DNA of 64,000 bases from Ypsolopha sequella (taxonomy: Eukaryota; Arthropoda; Insecta; Lepidoptera; Ypsolophidae). A program made the position numbers and the translations under genes. The stretch covers positions 8,483,501-8,547,500 of the forward strand of contig OW203992.1 in assembly GCA_934047225.1 (NCBI GenBank), given 5' to 3'. The notes under the pieces are model-generated. The model was not told where the DNA came from. It did no database searches and saw only the letters and a program-made list of their open reading frames with translations. Positions 9,801-20,070 of this stretch are shown here, piece after piece. The stretch's first letter is position 1; each line of letters starts with the position of its first letter.

Positions 9801-12677
9801 CTTAACGGACGAATTCGTCCAATGTAACAAGGCTATCACATAAAATGCGTGGAAGGTTGCATAAGATATTATTTAATGATTTAATAAAGATAAAGCAGCG
9901 GGTTAGAACGCTGGCCTCTCAATCTTGAGATCCAGGTTCGATCCCCGGTCGGGACCAGCAATGTGTTTTTCAGAATTTATGTGCATGGTATTTGTTCTTA
10001 CTAACCACTTGCTGAACGGCGAAGGACACCTGCATGCCCTAAAAAGTGTGTATTTGTGTCCAAAGTATGGCGATAGGGCTCACCACCCATCACATTGGGA
10101 CGTAATAATCGCCGATGAAACGCGGGTGTACCTGTACCGAGTATGGACTGTGACTTGCATTTCATAGTTCACACTCGGAATACGGAAATGAGGAAATCAT
10201 TACGCGTCATCCCTAGAGATGACACGAAATTTCGGAAGATGTCGAATATTCCAATCAATTACGTCTTCTTACTGAAAAATCTAATGAAATAAGTATTTTC
10301 GTACTTGTGGTCTAAAAAACCTCATGATGATGAATATTTTTACGAAACAGCTGCAACTTCCATTTGCTTTCGTGTGACGTCACTTGAGAAATGGCTGTAT
10401 AGAAATGTGTCCTTTGCTATCAAGACAAATTTATGACAGATGAGTAGACAGACAGAGACGGACCACTTTTTTTATAAGCAATCACAATCAGTGCAATCGT
10501 CTAAAATTCTCAGGTGACGTCTTAACTTATTTGACAGGACTAACCTTATTTTAAGCGTCCTGTCTTTTTCTTTCTTTATCGAAAACACAAAGACAGAACG
10601 CTTAAATTAAGTTTAGTCCTGTCAAACAAGTTAAGATGTGCTTCACCGAATCGGTACCATTCTCTGAAAAAAAAATCTTTATGATCTATGGGAATTAACT
10701 TTTGATTTTTACAAAACAAAATTTAAATCAAACAGCAACTCAGTCACTGCGTAGCGTTACGCTTAGTTATTGCACTATATTATTATCAGCTAACCATAAA
10801 ACGTAACCCTGAATGTTAAAAAAGGTATTAAAATGTTTAAACCATATATGTAGGTACTCATATACCTATAGTATGTCAAGTTTTATAATACAATTATGTG
10901 ATTAATACTTGCTATTATCGACACTTGGAGGAACTTGGATTGCAACATGATGAATAATCACAACACACTTGTACTCGTTTGTAATATGTTATAATATCTT
11001 AAGTTTTAGTCAACTTTTATAATCATAAAAAAGAGTAAAAAAAGAGTTCAATAACTCTAAAAAGTGCTAGATCTAAGGGCTAATGTGGCTATACGTAGAA
11101 GATCTAAGACTGAAAGCGAAGACATTTGGCAGATCTTGTACAAGCATGATCTTTTTTGGCTGTTTTGACTTTTTACTTGATTCAGTTTAGCGAAAATTGG
11201 AATATCCCACTACATTTTTCAGTAAGAAGACGTAATCAATGAGCGTTTTTCTCGTTATTTTTTTTGTTAGTTTTCCTATAGATGTCGCTGTCCATGTCAC
11301 CATAGATGCAATATATTTCGTAGCAATCAATGTCAAAGTCGTTTTTAGTTTGTTCGGAATCTGTGCAAATTTTGTCTTTGATTCTGTTGCTAAAGTATAC
11401 GACAGTGCCATCTAGGAATCTTATTGAACACTAAATTTGACACAAGGATGTTATGTTGTGGACTGTATGATGGTTACAATTTAGATTTATCGAGCGTCGT
11501 TGTGTCTTTGCTTTGAAATGTGAAAAGAGAGCACCAAAGGAAATTGGAGGGACTTACAGGTAGTTGATGATATTGATGTTCCTGGTTATCTCTGCTGCTG
11601 GCTGGGGGCCCCCTGATCAATCCTGGTGCTATGTACACATATAGTTCACGAAATTATATATTATTTTATGATAATATTTAGGCTGTATTACAGCGAGGTC
11701 TGAACATAGTGAGTTTGAATCGGTGAGTGCATGAGATCCCGTGGAATGAATGGATTGAATGGGAAAGGGAATGAAGTGGATTGGTGGTGCTTTTTAAATT
11801 TGATAAATGAAGTCTTAACAAAGGAAAAACGCTCATTGGAATATTCAACATCTTCCGGGATTTCATGTAATGTCTAGGGATTACATGTAATTCCGGATTT
11901 CTTCATTTCCCTGCGACATATAGATGAACTGGTAGAGAATGCTAATGTAGCATTAAGTTCACCTTGTGCAATAAAGTATTTACATACATGCATATATATA
12001 CAAGGTGAATTTTTGATCATCGTCCAAATTCATACTGGTGGCTTGGTAAGTGATCAGTATCGTGGATCAATAACAATTTTGGTGAAATTCGTAAAATGAA
12101 ACTTCGACTCCCCATAGTGATTCACTCGGGAGTGGAACTGAATTTCTATGGGAAGCCAAAATTTCAATTTACTCATTTCACAAAAATGGTTACTGATCCA
12201 AGATACTGATCACTTATTAAGCCTCCAGTATGAATTTGGATGATGACCAAAAAGTCACCTTGTATAATACTATATAATGTTTTGTTTCAGGTTTGAAATG
12301 TTTAAAAATAATTCTAAATGATAGCAGTAGAAAACTGGAGGCAGAATGTCATAAAGAACTATCAAGTAGAATAGAGATGTACAAATATGTAGCCGCTGTA
12401 AGTATAACAGCCTCATTATGAACCCCCTATATGTATCTTTAAATCTATAACAATAGATTAATACTCAGGATTATGTGTATGATTGGGACTAACATAATTC
12501 CTTGTTTTTCAGGTCAATGTAATAGAAAACTTGGGGGATATGTATAACGAAATATCATCTTCACCATCTAAGAAATACTTTGTAGTTGTAGGAATTTCTA
12601 TAATAGGCTTAATTTTTATATTCGGTTTATATTGTGGTCGTTTGACTAAAAGGGCAATGTATGTAAAAAGAAAATAG
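3886..12677 (+). CDS. Glg1: Golgi apparatus protein 1 (GLG1/ESL-1), 7 exons, 1092 aa
   Basis: GLG1 is a type I membrane sialoglycoprotein of the Golgi whose luminal part is built of repeated cysteine-rich modules; vertebrate relatives bind growth factors and E-selectin. Exons: 3886-4636, 4853-6549, 7031-7178, 7263-7489, 8861-9044, 12291-12397, 12513-12677; all junctions are GT-AG and the summed frame is open to TAG. The first in-frame ATG (3886, context CAAACATG) gives a signal peptide, MLPKAIILLITCIAYQTLSA; the frame is open upstream but has no earlier ATG. Repeats with spaced cysteines such as LxxxCxxDIxxxC and ECxxxL cover the whole luminal part. One membrane segment (about residues 1061-1079, FVVVGISIIGLIFIFGLYC) is followed by a short basic tail, GRLTKRAMYVKRK. 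The length is close to the roughly 1150-1180 aa of animal GLG1. Introns 1, 2, 4 and 5 carry transposon debris. The identification is firm; exon ends rest on splice consensus only. Confidence 0.93.
4681..4814. repeat. Palindromic MITE in GLG1 intron 1
   Basis: The ends TTAAGGGCGGCTTGCACCAA and the inverted TTGGTGCAAGCCGCTCTAA bracket AT-rich sequence with further inverted pairs (AAATCTAGATTTA on both sides). The element fills most of the 216-bp intron between exons 1 and 2. Confidence 0.75.
6820..6971. repeat. Palindromic MITE in GLG1 intron 2
   Basis: CTACCGCGTAATTCTCATTT at 6820 is mirrored by AAATGAGAATTACGCGGTAG ending at 6971, with a further inverted pair around CAACTTCAAG and CAAGTTGATG. 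It could fold into a hairpin about 150 nt long. It ends about 60 bp upstream of exon 3. Confidence 0.75.
7700..8160 (+). other. GC-richer intronic island with a TATA-like motif
   Basis: Within GLG1 intron 4 (7490-8860) there is a stretch unlike its AT-rich surroundings. It has a GTGTATATAAAAAGC motif near 8006, followed by CTTCGGCTTGTTGGTCGC, a run of ten G near 8105 and a GC-rich tail. This resembles the promoter part of a retroelement or solo LTR, but no terminal repeats, primer-binding site or coding sequence were found. The rest of the intron (8160-8860) shows nothing recognisable. Confidence 0.25.
9069..9336. repeat. Inverted-repeat MITE, copy 1 of a pair in GLG1 intron 5
   Basis: It starts TATAAGGTGACTTTTTGATC and ends with the inverted GATCAAAAAGTCACCTTGTATA. 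The arms stay complementary for much of their length (CCAAATTCATACTGG against its mirror, then GGATCAATAACAATTT). A second copy is at 11997-12266. It begins about 25 bp after the exon 5 donor. Confidence 0.85.
9441..9801. repeat. TTAA-flanked MITE in GLG1 intron 5
   Basis: TTAA (9437-9440 and 9802-9805) brackets an element starting GGCGCTATATGCTGCGAAAG and ending with its mirror CTTTCGCAGCATATAGCACC. A second inverted pair, CATAGACAACGTCTTTGATG, lies near the centre. A TTAA target is typical of piggyBac-type and some Kolobok-derived elements. Confidence 0.8.
9893..10170 (+). mobile_element. tRNA-derived SINE
   Basis: The head has an A-box-like GGGTTAGAACGCTGG and a strong polymerase III B box, GGTTCGATCCC (about 9933-9943), followed by CGGTCGGGACCAGCAATG. 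A tRNA-unrelated body follows (GAAGGACACCTGCATG, ATCACATTGGGACG). A real tRNA gene is unlikely because the acceptor stem cannot be paired. Confidence 0.7.
10185..11915. mobile_element. Possible DNA transposon with about 70-bp imperfect terminal inverted repeats
   Basis: The left end (10185-10262: GAAATGAGGAAATC, CATCCCTAGAGATGACACGA, CGGAAGATGTCGAATATTCC) is mirrored by the right end (11829-11913: GGAATATTCAACATCTTCCG, GGGATTTCATG, TCTAGGGATTACATG, GAAATCCG). An inner inverted pair, ATTACGTCTTCTTACTGAAA, lies at about 10259 and 11237. Smaller repeats are nested inside. No transposase frame was found, so it is non-autonomous or dead. It lies in GLG1 intron 5. Confidence 0.5.
10515..10655. repeat. 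Small palindromic MITE
   Basis: CTTAACTTATTTGACAGGAC near 10520 is mirrored by GTCCTGTCAAACAAGTTAAG near 10616. The centre holds AAGCGTCCTGTCTTTTTC against GACAGAACGCTTAAA. Relatives are at 372-480 and 18902-19065. Confidence 0.7.
11997..12266. repeat. Inverted-repeat MITE, copy 2, just upstream of GLG1 exon 6
   Basis: Same family as 9069-9336: starts TATACAAGGTGAATTTTTGA and ends AAAAAGTCACCTTGTATA. It stops 24 bp before exon 6 (12291), so the branch point of intron 5 must lie in the short gap or inside the element. Confidence 0.85.
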
Positions 12678-12692
12678 TTATCAAAATAATAT

Positions 12693-12725
12693 AATAAAGA
12701 ATCAGAACTTAACTTTATTTTTATT
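12693..12725. terminator. Overlapping polyadenylation signals of convergent GLG1 and PRI2
   Basis: On the plus strand AATAAA at 12693-12698 lies 16 bp after the GLG1 stop codon. On the minus strand two AATAAA signals (plus-strand TTTATT at 12714-12719 and 12720-12725) lie about 70-80 bp after the PRI2 stop. With cleavage 10-30 nt beyond each signal, the two transcripts would overlap at their 3' ends by a few tens of bases. Confidence 0.65.
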
Positions 12726-12792
12726 TACTTCACAATTATTACTTACTATTATGTAATAAAAAAATATTTGTTACATAATTATGAGGTGGTTG

Positions 12793-14389
12793 TCACTCAT
12801 CTTTCCATTCGGAAATGTCATCAAAGTCCATGTCTTCAATGCTTTTATTTACTGCTTCTTTCTTCATTTTTGTTTCAACTTTTACTTGCGTTTTTGGCTC
12901 TACCTTAATTTCTCCTTTAATGAGTTTCTGGCTTTCTTCAAAAAACTGGTTGGGATGATTGATTCCTAAATCAACCTCTACATTATGTACAGCATCAAAA
13001 TACTTACTGCAGGCAATTTGGTAGTGTCCTTTCTTGGTCATATCCACTATATCATGAATAGCTGAAAAAAAAAAAAATTTTTTTTAGTTCACTTCCATTT
13101 CTAGCCTATTAAACTATATCTTATTGCAACTATGAGAAATTACCTTGTGGATCCAGTCCATAACCCTGAAGTCTGTTCTTCAAGATTGTGGGATCACAAT
13201 GTCTGTATGGACAACCATGACAATCCCCAGGTCCGACTGTGTTAGTGATCACCTTCATGCAGCTGTATGGAGTGTAGTTTCTCTTACTGCCTTCTTTTCC
13301 ATAATTGTATCTCACATTGTAAGCATACTGCTTCTCAAACTTGTCATGGTCCATTATTTTAGTAAATTCTTCTCTCCAAAACCTCAATGAATCTTCCAGA
13401 GTCACACCAATTCCTTTTAAAAACAAGCCATACTGTAGTCTTCCCATATGTTTTAAGTGATGGGCTGATCTGAGGTTCTCATGTAGTTGCCTCATGCAGA
13501 GGGGGAAAGATTTGACAGAAAGCGAGTCTAGGCTCTCTATCGGGACAACAGCTTTGGTATTGCTGTAATCTGTACCAGCATAAGACTGATGCAATCCCTT
13601 TAGTAGAGAGACTAATCTTTCATCTTGTTCAATCTCTCCCAGATGGTGACAGGCAATAGCCAAACTTTGTTTCAAATGCTTCTTGTATTGGGCTGACAGA
13701 ACAGATATGAAGTCGGTATGAGGAATGTATGCGTAACCTCCACTGAGGTAAGCCTTTCTTGTTCTAACTAAGTCTAGCACCTCATGGAATTTCACTTTAT
13801 AAATTTTTAGATTTTCCAGACTTTGATTTGGCCCAGATAGAGAGATAGATTCCCTTAAAAAGTTCATTATGTTGTTCTTTTCTTCATTTGATATGTTTGT
13901 GTAGCACAAGTTGTTTTGTTTGAAAAATGCATCCACAGCTTCCGGATTTTTCATAGCTATGAATCTCATTTTGAATAGCTCCGATTCTCTAGCAATGAAC
14001 CACCGTCGTAGCTCATCCGTTCTGCAGTAAGCCAGCCTTAGAATGAAGTGCGCGATGTGGTCTTTACGTCGAGCTTGTAGGTCAAATTCGGTGGTGCCAC
14101 AAGATGACTTCTCACAAAGCTTTATGTAGTATTTTAAACCGTCTGTTTTTAAATCGTTTAGAATACTTTCAGACCATTGTTCTGAGTACATCCGATGTCC
14201 TTTGAGTGTAGTTGCTGCGGCCAAACTCCTCAGCAACGCAAGCCTTTCTAAAGCCAGAGTCTCGAACTCTTGCAGTGATATGTTTTCAGTGGGTGGAAAT
14301 TTGTACATTTGAAGATCATGGGGATAGTTTTCAATTTGACTACCTGTGACAGGGGCTTTTGTTGATTTCCGCTTTATCTTCAAATCCAT
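12793..14389 (-). CDS. PRIM2: DNA primase large subunit (PRIM2/PRI2), 2 exons, 504 aa
   Basis: This is the regulatory Fe-S subunit of the primase that makes RNA primers with the small catalytic subunit and DNA polymerase alpha in the nucleus. Exon 1 runs 14389 to 13144 and exon 2 13061 to 12793; the join reads LDPQ-AIHDIV, with a GT donor and CAG acceptor. The C-terminal domain holds the expected 4Fe-4S cysteines: C298 (FPLCMRQLH), C377 (YSCMKV), C393 (HGCPYRHCD) and C433 (IACSKYF). Their spacing of 79, 16 and 40 is close to that of human PRIM2. The length matches the family (about 500-510 aa). The C-terminus after the Fe-S domain is lysine- and acid-rich. The gene converges on GLG1, with 115 bp between stop codons. 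A P-like transposon lies 288 bp upstream of the start codon, within or next to the promoter. Confidence 0.95.
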
Positions 14390-14559
14390 TTCTGGTAAAT
14401 TGGATTAAGATTGATTGAACTTTTACAGCATAACACAGGACACAAAGTCACACACAAATCTTTTCCTTCGTGCAATAGGAGATCGCGGAATTACATTTAT
14501 AAAACAAAAAACTATAATCGCGGCCGGCACGCGCCAAAATTTGACACATTATTTTTCCA

Positions 14560-14669
14560 TTTTTTTTTTGGTTCATTTTCCGACCAAGTGGAAAGGCAAT
14601 GGGATCTTAGCTCATACAGCCATGTCTGACGTTATAGTTATTATCTGTTTATATGCACTATCCTCTTAT
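14560..14669 (+). repeat. Repeat R, left piece, split by a P-like insertion
   Basis: The block AAGTGGAAAGGCAA, CTTAGCTCATACAGCC, TCCTCTTATGTTGAGGA matches the minus strand of 740-860. It stops at the P-like copy at 14678 and resumes at 17489. The repeat therefore predates the transposon here. Confidence 0.65.
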
Positions 14670-15105
14670 GTTGAGGACTCAGAATAAGGAATACAAATAG
14701 AAGCCTGACTAAAATAAGAACTGGGCATTAGCCATTGTACTCATCTAACGTAAATTACTCCTGTGTACGAGTGAATGAAACGACGAACCGCACTTACTTT
14801 ATATTTTTTCCTGGTGTGTCACTAGATTGAACCAAACAAATGTCAGATGGATGTAATTTGGATGTATTTTAAAAATTATAACACCATCAAATTAAATATG
14901 TCTCATCATTGTATCGTTGTGTTGTAATATCGTACGTTGCGTGCATCACATCTTAATTTGGTGGCATCGCAATGTCTATTGCATTTTGCGAAAGTTTACA
15001 GCTTCACCGAGAGAAATAAAATATTTTGGTGGTCTTCCTCTCAAAATTCGTGAAAGTGTGATTTATTATTGTTTGTGTTGATTGTTTTTTTAACATTGTA
15101 ATAAA

Positions 15106-16300
15106 ATGTCTTGTGCGATTGAAGGCTGTAAATCGCATACAGGAAGAAAAGAAAACAACAATGAAGCAATATCATTTCATCGGTGAGTTCTGATAGTTTT
15201 TATGTTAATAAGTTGCAGGATCATACCTAAAACTCAGTAACAATAATAGTAGTTCTTGTAAATCATACTCGTGTTCAATTCTACACCGATATTTGCCTGT
15301 TTTATATAGATTTTCTGCCGACTACGAGAGGTTATGTTTTTTCGTATAGTGATGTACTAAAGTCCGTGTGGCAAACTATCGAACATTGGTTCCCGCGGCA
15401 GCCGTGCATAAAGGATAATAGATTAATGAGAGGTTTTCTTTTTGAGTATTAAAAAAAAACATAGTTTCCCAGAACTCTGTAGATGGTGTTGAACTGACTA
15501 CGTTGCTAGGTGCCAAAGCCAAAACGATTGAAAAAAAAACATTGCGTCACGTCACGTCACGTCACATACGCTCGTTGGTTGATGACATGTGTGCTGAGCA
15601 TATTATGTGCAAATGCTTTGTTATGGTCCGTCCAGGTTTAAAATGTACCATGGCTTGTACTCATTGCGCTTTACGACTTTCATCTTTAGGAAAAAGATGT
15701 ATGCCTCCATTTTTATACAAATCCACAAGGAACACACTTCTCTTCTTTTTCTCTTGGGACATTTTCTTTCTGGCTTAGAAAACTCATAAAAAGACTGCTA
15801 ATTATTTTTTTCTTTTTCCTTGTTGTTATTATTTATTTATTTTCAAAATGTCATTGTGATGTGATGTGACAATGACATTAATTACTTTTTTATGTACGTT
15901 TCGTTTTACGATCTCAAAATTACATCCAAGTGCAATAATCAAAAAATTATGTGACGTTCCGTTCCTTGGAGTAACTTACCAAGTTCAGCGCCATCTATCC
16001 AGCGACTAGGGAAGAGTAAAAAAAAAGAAAAGAAAATCCCTCATTGCAGCGCGAGTTAAAAGAAAAATAATGCCGAATAAATATCGCTATATTTTTTGTT
16101 ACAGATTTCCAAAAAGGGAAGAATTAAAAAGTGAATGGCTTAGACGAATAATTTGACCAAATTGGGCAATTAAAAAAAGCGGTCATATTTGTTCGAAACA
16201 CTTTACGTCGGATTCTTTTAGACCAAACGAAAATTTAAAATGGAGACTTTTAAAAGCAGATGCCTTACCAACGTTATATTTACCAGATACAGACACATTG
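15106..16300 (+). pseudogene. THAP domain of P-like copy 1, broken by a stop codon
   Basis: Exon 1 (15106-15182) encodes MSCAIEGCKSHTGRK...ISFH and ends at a GTGAGT donor. Exon 2 (16105-16300, after TTACAG) completes R-FPKREELKSEWLRRII, then TGA (16154-16156), then PNWAIKKSGHICSKHFTSD and ALPTLYLP. The zinc ligands C3, C8 and C-x2-H and the conserved W, FP and ALP positions are all present. A possible exon 3 starts at 16404 after TTTTAG (ATEPVPMDV). The intron contains a nested MITE (15426-16044). Confidence 0.8.
15426..16044 (+). repeat. MITE nested in the intron of the P-like element
   Basis: ATGAGAGGTTTTCTTTTTGA near 15426 is mirrored by AAAGAAAATCCCTCAT ending at 16044, and CTGTAGATGGTGTTGAACT is mirrored by GTTCAGCGCCATCTATCC. 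A solo, shortened copy with the same two ends is at 27739-27947, outside any P-like copy, which shows that the unit moves independently. Confidence 0.6.
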
Positions 16301-17496
16301 GTAACCTTTAAATAATTATGTATAATTGCATTATCAATCTTGTTTCTAGGTACGTGCTTGTACTATACTATAGTATATTAACTCGATAATTTTTCAATTT
16401 TAGGCAACAGAACCAGTACCTATGGATGTCTGTGGTTTAGAAAAGTGCATACTTCTATGTTCGCAAATCGTTCTGAAAGGCCTGTTCGTTCACGTTACTG
16501 CCGTGATCGACTTCACGAAGAAATTCCGCAGATCAAGACATTTTCGTACTTAGTGGTTGACAATAAAAGTACTTTGACAGGGTAGTTCTATCGTGAAATG
16601 AATTTTGGGAATGCTTATTGACTTGAACTGCGCATAATTTGATTTCTTATTACAGGTTATTAGGTATTTTAATCGTTCATTATTTGTTATTAGTTTTTAT
16701 TCAAGATAAGTTGATGTTTATTTGATAGAAATAAAAAAAAATGAAATTACCTCTGTAGTAATTGCGCTGTCATCGCTCATCATTGACATAATATTATTAT
16801 TACGAATCCTATAAGTCTATGATTATTATGATTTCTATTGTTGCGATTAATTCCTTCTTCCTTGATTGAACAAAGACGCGACATCAACGAACATCTATTT
16901 GATTGAGTTAAGAGGCGACTTAAAAAGTATCCACTTAAATAGTTTACGGTTGTATCTCTGATACAAGCTACAGCATTTTTTGTACTAGAAACAAGCACAA
17001 TTTTGGACTTAACTTATGTACCTACCTGCCTACGATATAGTAATTTGTACTTAATAAAAAATATTATGCTAAACGAAAGATATTCTTTTATTAATTCCTT
17101 ATTTACACAATATAACATGTGTCCCACTGGGGTAGACAGAGACCACTTTGCTATTAATTCTCTTGGCCTCCTTCCAAAGCAAGAGGATGTCACCAGAAAG
17201 GTCGGTGCCTCCTGCATTCTCTTTTTTTTCACACTTTGATACGATATGATCTGTGGTAAGGAGATTGGTCGCGGTTCATTTCGATTTGGTTTATTTATCG
17301 TAGTCAAAAATTGACATTGTTACATCACTAGCAAAGCAACGAACTAGTGACAACCTACCTAATTAAGAAAAAACTAATACATATCCATCTCTCTCTAACG
17401 CACTAAAATGTCGTAAGAAAATCAAGGATAGGTGTCTTTCTCCGCGTATTATTTTAGCCAGGTTTCTATTTGTATTCCTTATTCTGAGGTTGAGGA

Positions 17497-17840
17497 TCAT
17501 CTGAAAGGTCTGTCCTGTCTAAGTCACTGTCCTGTCGTTGTCACTATATTGATAGCCTTATAACGCAAATACAACAGGGTTAGAAAAAACACACGAAACG
17601 CCCGCAGTTTTCTTTCATTGAACAACACACTGCACAGGTTACGGCGATTTTAATTCACAATATTCTATCACCATTGTTGATCAAAACACCCAAAATGCAA
17701 TATTTTTTCAATAAAACAAAAAATCGACGCCATCACATCTTCGCGCCTTTTTCCAACCTTTCTTATTTTTGTACATAGTTCTATTTTCCCGCAAAGCGAG
17801 AAGGCAAAAGGAACTTAGCCCATACAGCCATTTCTGAGGT
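17497..17840 (+). repeat. Repeat R, right piece
   Basis: This continues repeat R across the P-like insertion: TCATCTGAAAGGTCTGTCC, then the coding-like block CAGGTTACGGCGATTTTAA. It then reaches a second CTTAGCCCATACAGCC block near 17815, so the start of the unit recurs at its end. Stops and indels break the peptide that is open in the copy at 455-706. Confidence 0.6.
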
Positions 17841-17879
17841 TTTACTGAATGACCATACGAACTTACCTGTAACAGTAGT

Positions 17880-18900
17880 GATGTTCGATTATGTTTATCT
17901 GAATGCCCAATCCCTCCCTATTCATAATGATAACTGTGTAGATGTAAAGCCATACACAAGGCTAGAATTTTTTTTTGTGTAATCCTTATCAACACAATTT
18001 CCTATATTTATTATTAGAGTGCATTACAAACTTGCAATCAATCAAAAACAAATTTAAAAGCACAAATATTTATCAAGAATACTAAGAAATCTAGTGGCAT
18101 AGATAGTTAACATCTAGTGCTCATAGTACTAAAATATTTCTAAATATTCAAATGAGTCGCTAACATTTGATTAGATTTTGTTGTAGCTAATAATTATGTA
18201 GATTAACTCTAGTAGGTATGACCCTCATTTAAATATACCTATATATATACCTACTAAATATATATATATATGTATACACGAGTATAAATATATTAAATAT
18301 TCACAGTCCAAAGTTCGAACTCGAATCAAACTAAGCAGAGTTTTTATCATTTGACACTTAAGAGTGCTAAACTCAAGCTCAAAGTTGAATACAAGCCTTA
18401 AAGAACTGATCTCAGTTGATGAGATTACTTTGGTACATACTCTAAGAGATTATTAATTAATTTTAATTGTTTATTTCCATAGAATGGTAGACTGCGAACA
18501 GAGGTTGATAAATTTATTTCACAAAGTACGTTTTTGTGTAGATCTCCTATCATAATAGTACTTATGTATGTAGATACACACTAAAATACTTACAAACATA
18601 CTAAAACACATAAAATACATATATAGGAATATAAAATACATCCTTTGAGTGACAACAATAAATTGTGTTTCATAACTACATCTCACTATATCTCTTAATA
18701 AAGTTAAAAATAGTACGCGCCAGAATGAAATATCAGCGCCAAAATGGCGATTATCAAATTGCCTGGTCGCCAAATACCATAAGTCTATGGATGGAATCCA
18801 TATAGAGTGAAAGAGATAGCCGCCATGCTGATGTTTACTATCTCTTTTTCCTTTGAGCAGAGGATATGCAGTTTCTGAACGTTTGTGAGCCAATGGTGTC
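17880..18900. other. AT-rich intergenic stretch without recognised genes
   Basis: It contains AT-rich sequence with TATATA runs near 18240-18290. A 147-aa open frame on the minus strand (18519-18962) starts inside the neighbouring MITE and shows no recognisable domain; I do not call it a gene. Confidence 0.5.
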
Positions 18901-18901
18901 G

Positions 18902-19065
18902 ATTCGGTGTAAGGTAACAGTGGTGTAACACGACTTAATTTATTTGATAGGACTAAGCTCATTTTCAGCGTCCCGTCTTTGTCCTTTCGATACAGAAGGA
19001 AAAATACAGGATGCTTAAATTCGTTTAGTCATGTCAAATAAGTTAAATCGTGTTACACCGAATTG
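18902..19065. repeat. Small palindromic MITE
   Basis: GGTGTAACACGACTTAATTT near 18922 is mirrored by TTAAATCGTGTTACACCGAA near 19044. The centre TCAGCGTCCCGTCTTTGTCC is shared with 372-480 and 10515-10655. Confidence 0.75.
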
Positions 19066-20070
19066 ACGCAAATGAATAACAAAACTCCAATTGTCAGCGT
19101 TCTTAATTCAAAACACTTTTCTTCACTGCGTGAGCAAAATTGACTTTTGCTCATTGATTTAAAGTAACAAAGGCTCGCTTTTCGTGATTGTGAGGTGAAA
19201 AATTTATTACTTGCAATTAGCTGAGAATGTATTAATAGAAAATATTTTTATAGTGAGAACTGTAACCAGACAAGGGTTTAGTAAATATATACCTACTATG
19301 CCATGGGCCAGCCATGGGTGATGCATCACATCTAGTGATTATAATTGTCTTTGGTATACTGCCAACCAAATGTCTAATTTGAAATTCTGAAGACATTATT
19401 GTTGTTTTGTCAGACATTTTAAATTGTCATGGTATTGCATGAATATGTGCTGAAAGTTTTACATGAAAACATACAAAACACTCAAATTCTAATGGTGACG
19501 TCGCTGATCACATAAATAGATCATGTGTGGTAAAAATAAAACCAAAGGAAAAGGCTTAGAAGGTTGTTGGGAAAAAGGTTATTACAAATATTTTTTACTT
19601 TTTGGTATGTACATGTGTATATTAAAAGTTGTGCACCTTTTATTTTGCACACTTTGCATCACAGGGGTTATTATGGGCGCATTACAAGTCCTAAAATGTG
19701 ATTAATCTGTATTTAATACTGTCTTAAATAAAGTGAAGTAAAATAAAGCAGCCTTTAATTCCTAAATAAAATAAAAATCGCCGCTGTACACTAATTTTAA
19801 TGTTTACTCGTACCTGTGTAATTAAATATTTTGATATAATAAGAAAAATGTATTCACATTTAAACTTTTATGTATGCGATATAGATGGTAGTCACTACAA
19901 ATCACTATTTCCTACTATTTAAATTAAAGCGAAAGAAAGATCTGATTTTGAAAGGCTTGCGAGCATCGAAATAAAAAGGGAGGGAAGTATAAACGCGCTT
20001 GAAAATTGACGCCACTAAATAATTGCGACGGTGGGCATGTGCTTAGTTATAAGTGCCGCACGTCTAAAAA

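Larger units (their letters stand above)
14678..17488 (+). mobile_element. P-element-like THAP transposon, copy 1 (2811 bp)
   Basis: Terminal inverted repeats of about 40 bp: the left begins CTCAGAATAAGGAATACAAA and the right ends with its mirror. The perfect 8-bp target duplication GTTGAGGA is at 14670-14677 and 17489-17496. An 8-bp duplication with a THAP-type DNA-binding domain points to the P superfamily; hAT elements also make 8-bp duplications but usually start CAG and lack THAP. Behind the THAP exons no transposase catalytic frame survives, so the copy is non-autonomous. It sits inside repeat R, upstream of PRI2. Confidence 0.9.

Noticed and set aside
9893..9960. Functional tRNA gene
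   Set aside because: The B box is good but the acceptor stem does not pair and a SINE body follows.
15503..15778. 91-aa open frame repeated in all P-like copies (also at 25600, 30374 and antisense at 1585)
   Set aside because: It lies in the THAP intron and mostly inside the nested MITE. The copies are too similar for conservation to mean coding, and no domain is visible.
16780..17307. Open frames of 72-97 aa near the 3' end of the P-like copies
   Set aside because: Overlapping frames on both strands, low complexity and no transposase motifs. Presence in several copies only reflects recent amplification.
18519..18962. 147-aa open frame on the minus strand
   Set aside because: Starts inside a MITE, runs through AT-rich sequence with many Tyr, Phe and Ile codons, and has no recognisable domain or splice context.
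19523..19705. 60-aa open frame with a hydrophobic stretch, followed by AATAAA-like motifs
   Set aside because: Could be a small membrane protein, but a single short frame in AT-rich DNA without promoter or homology evidence is not enough.
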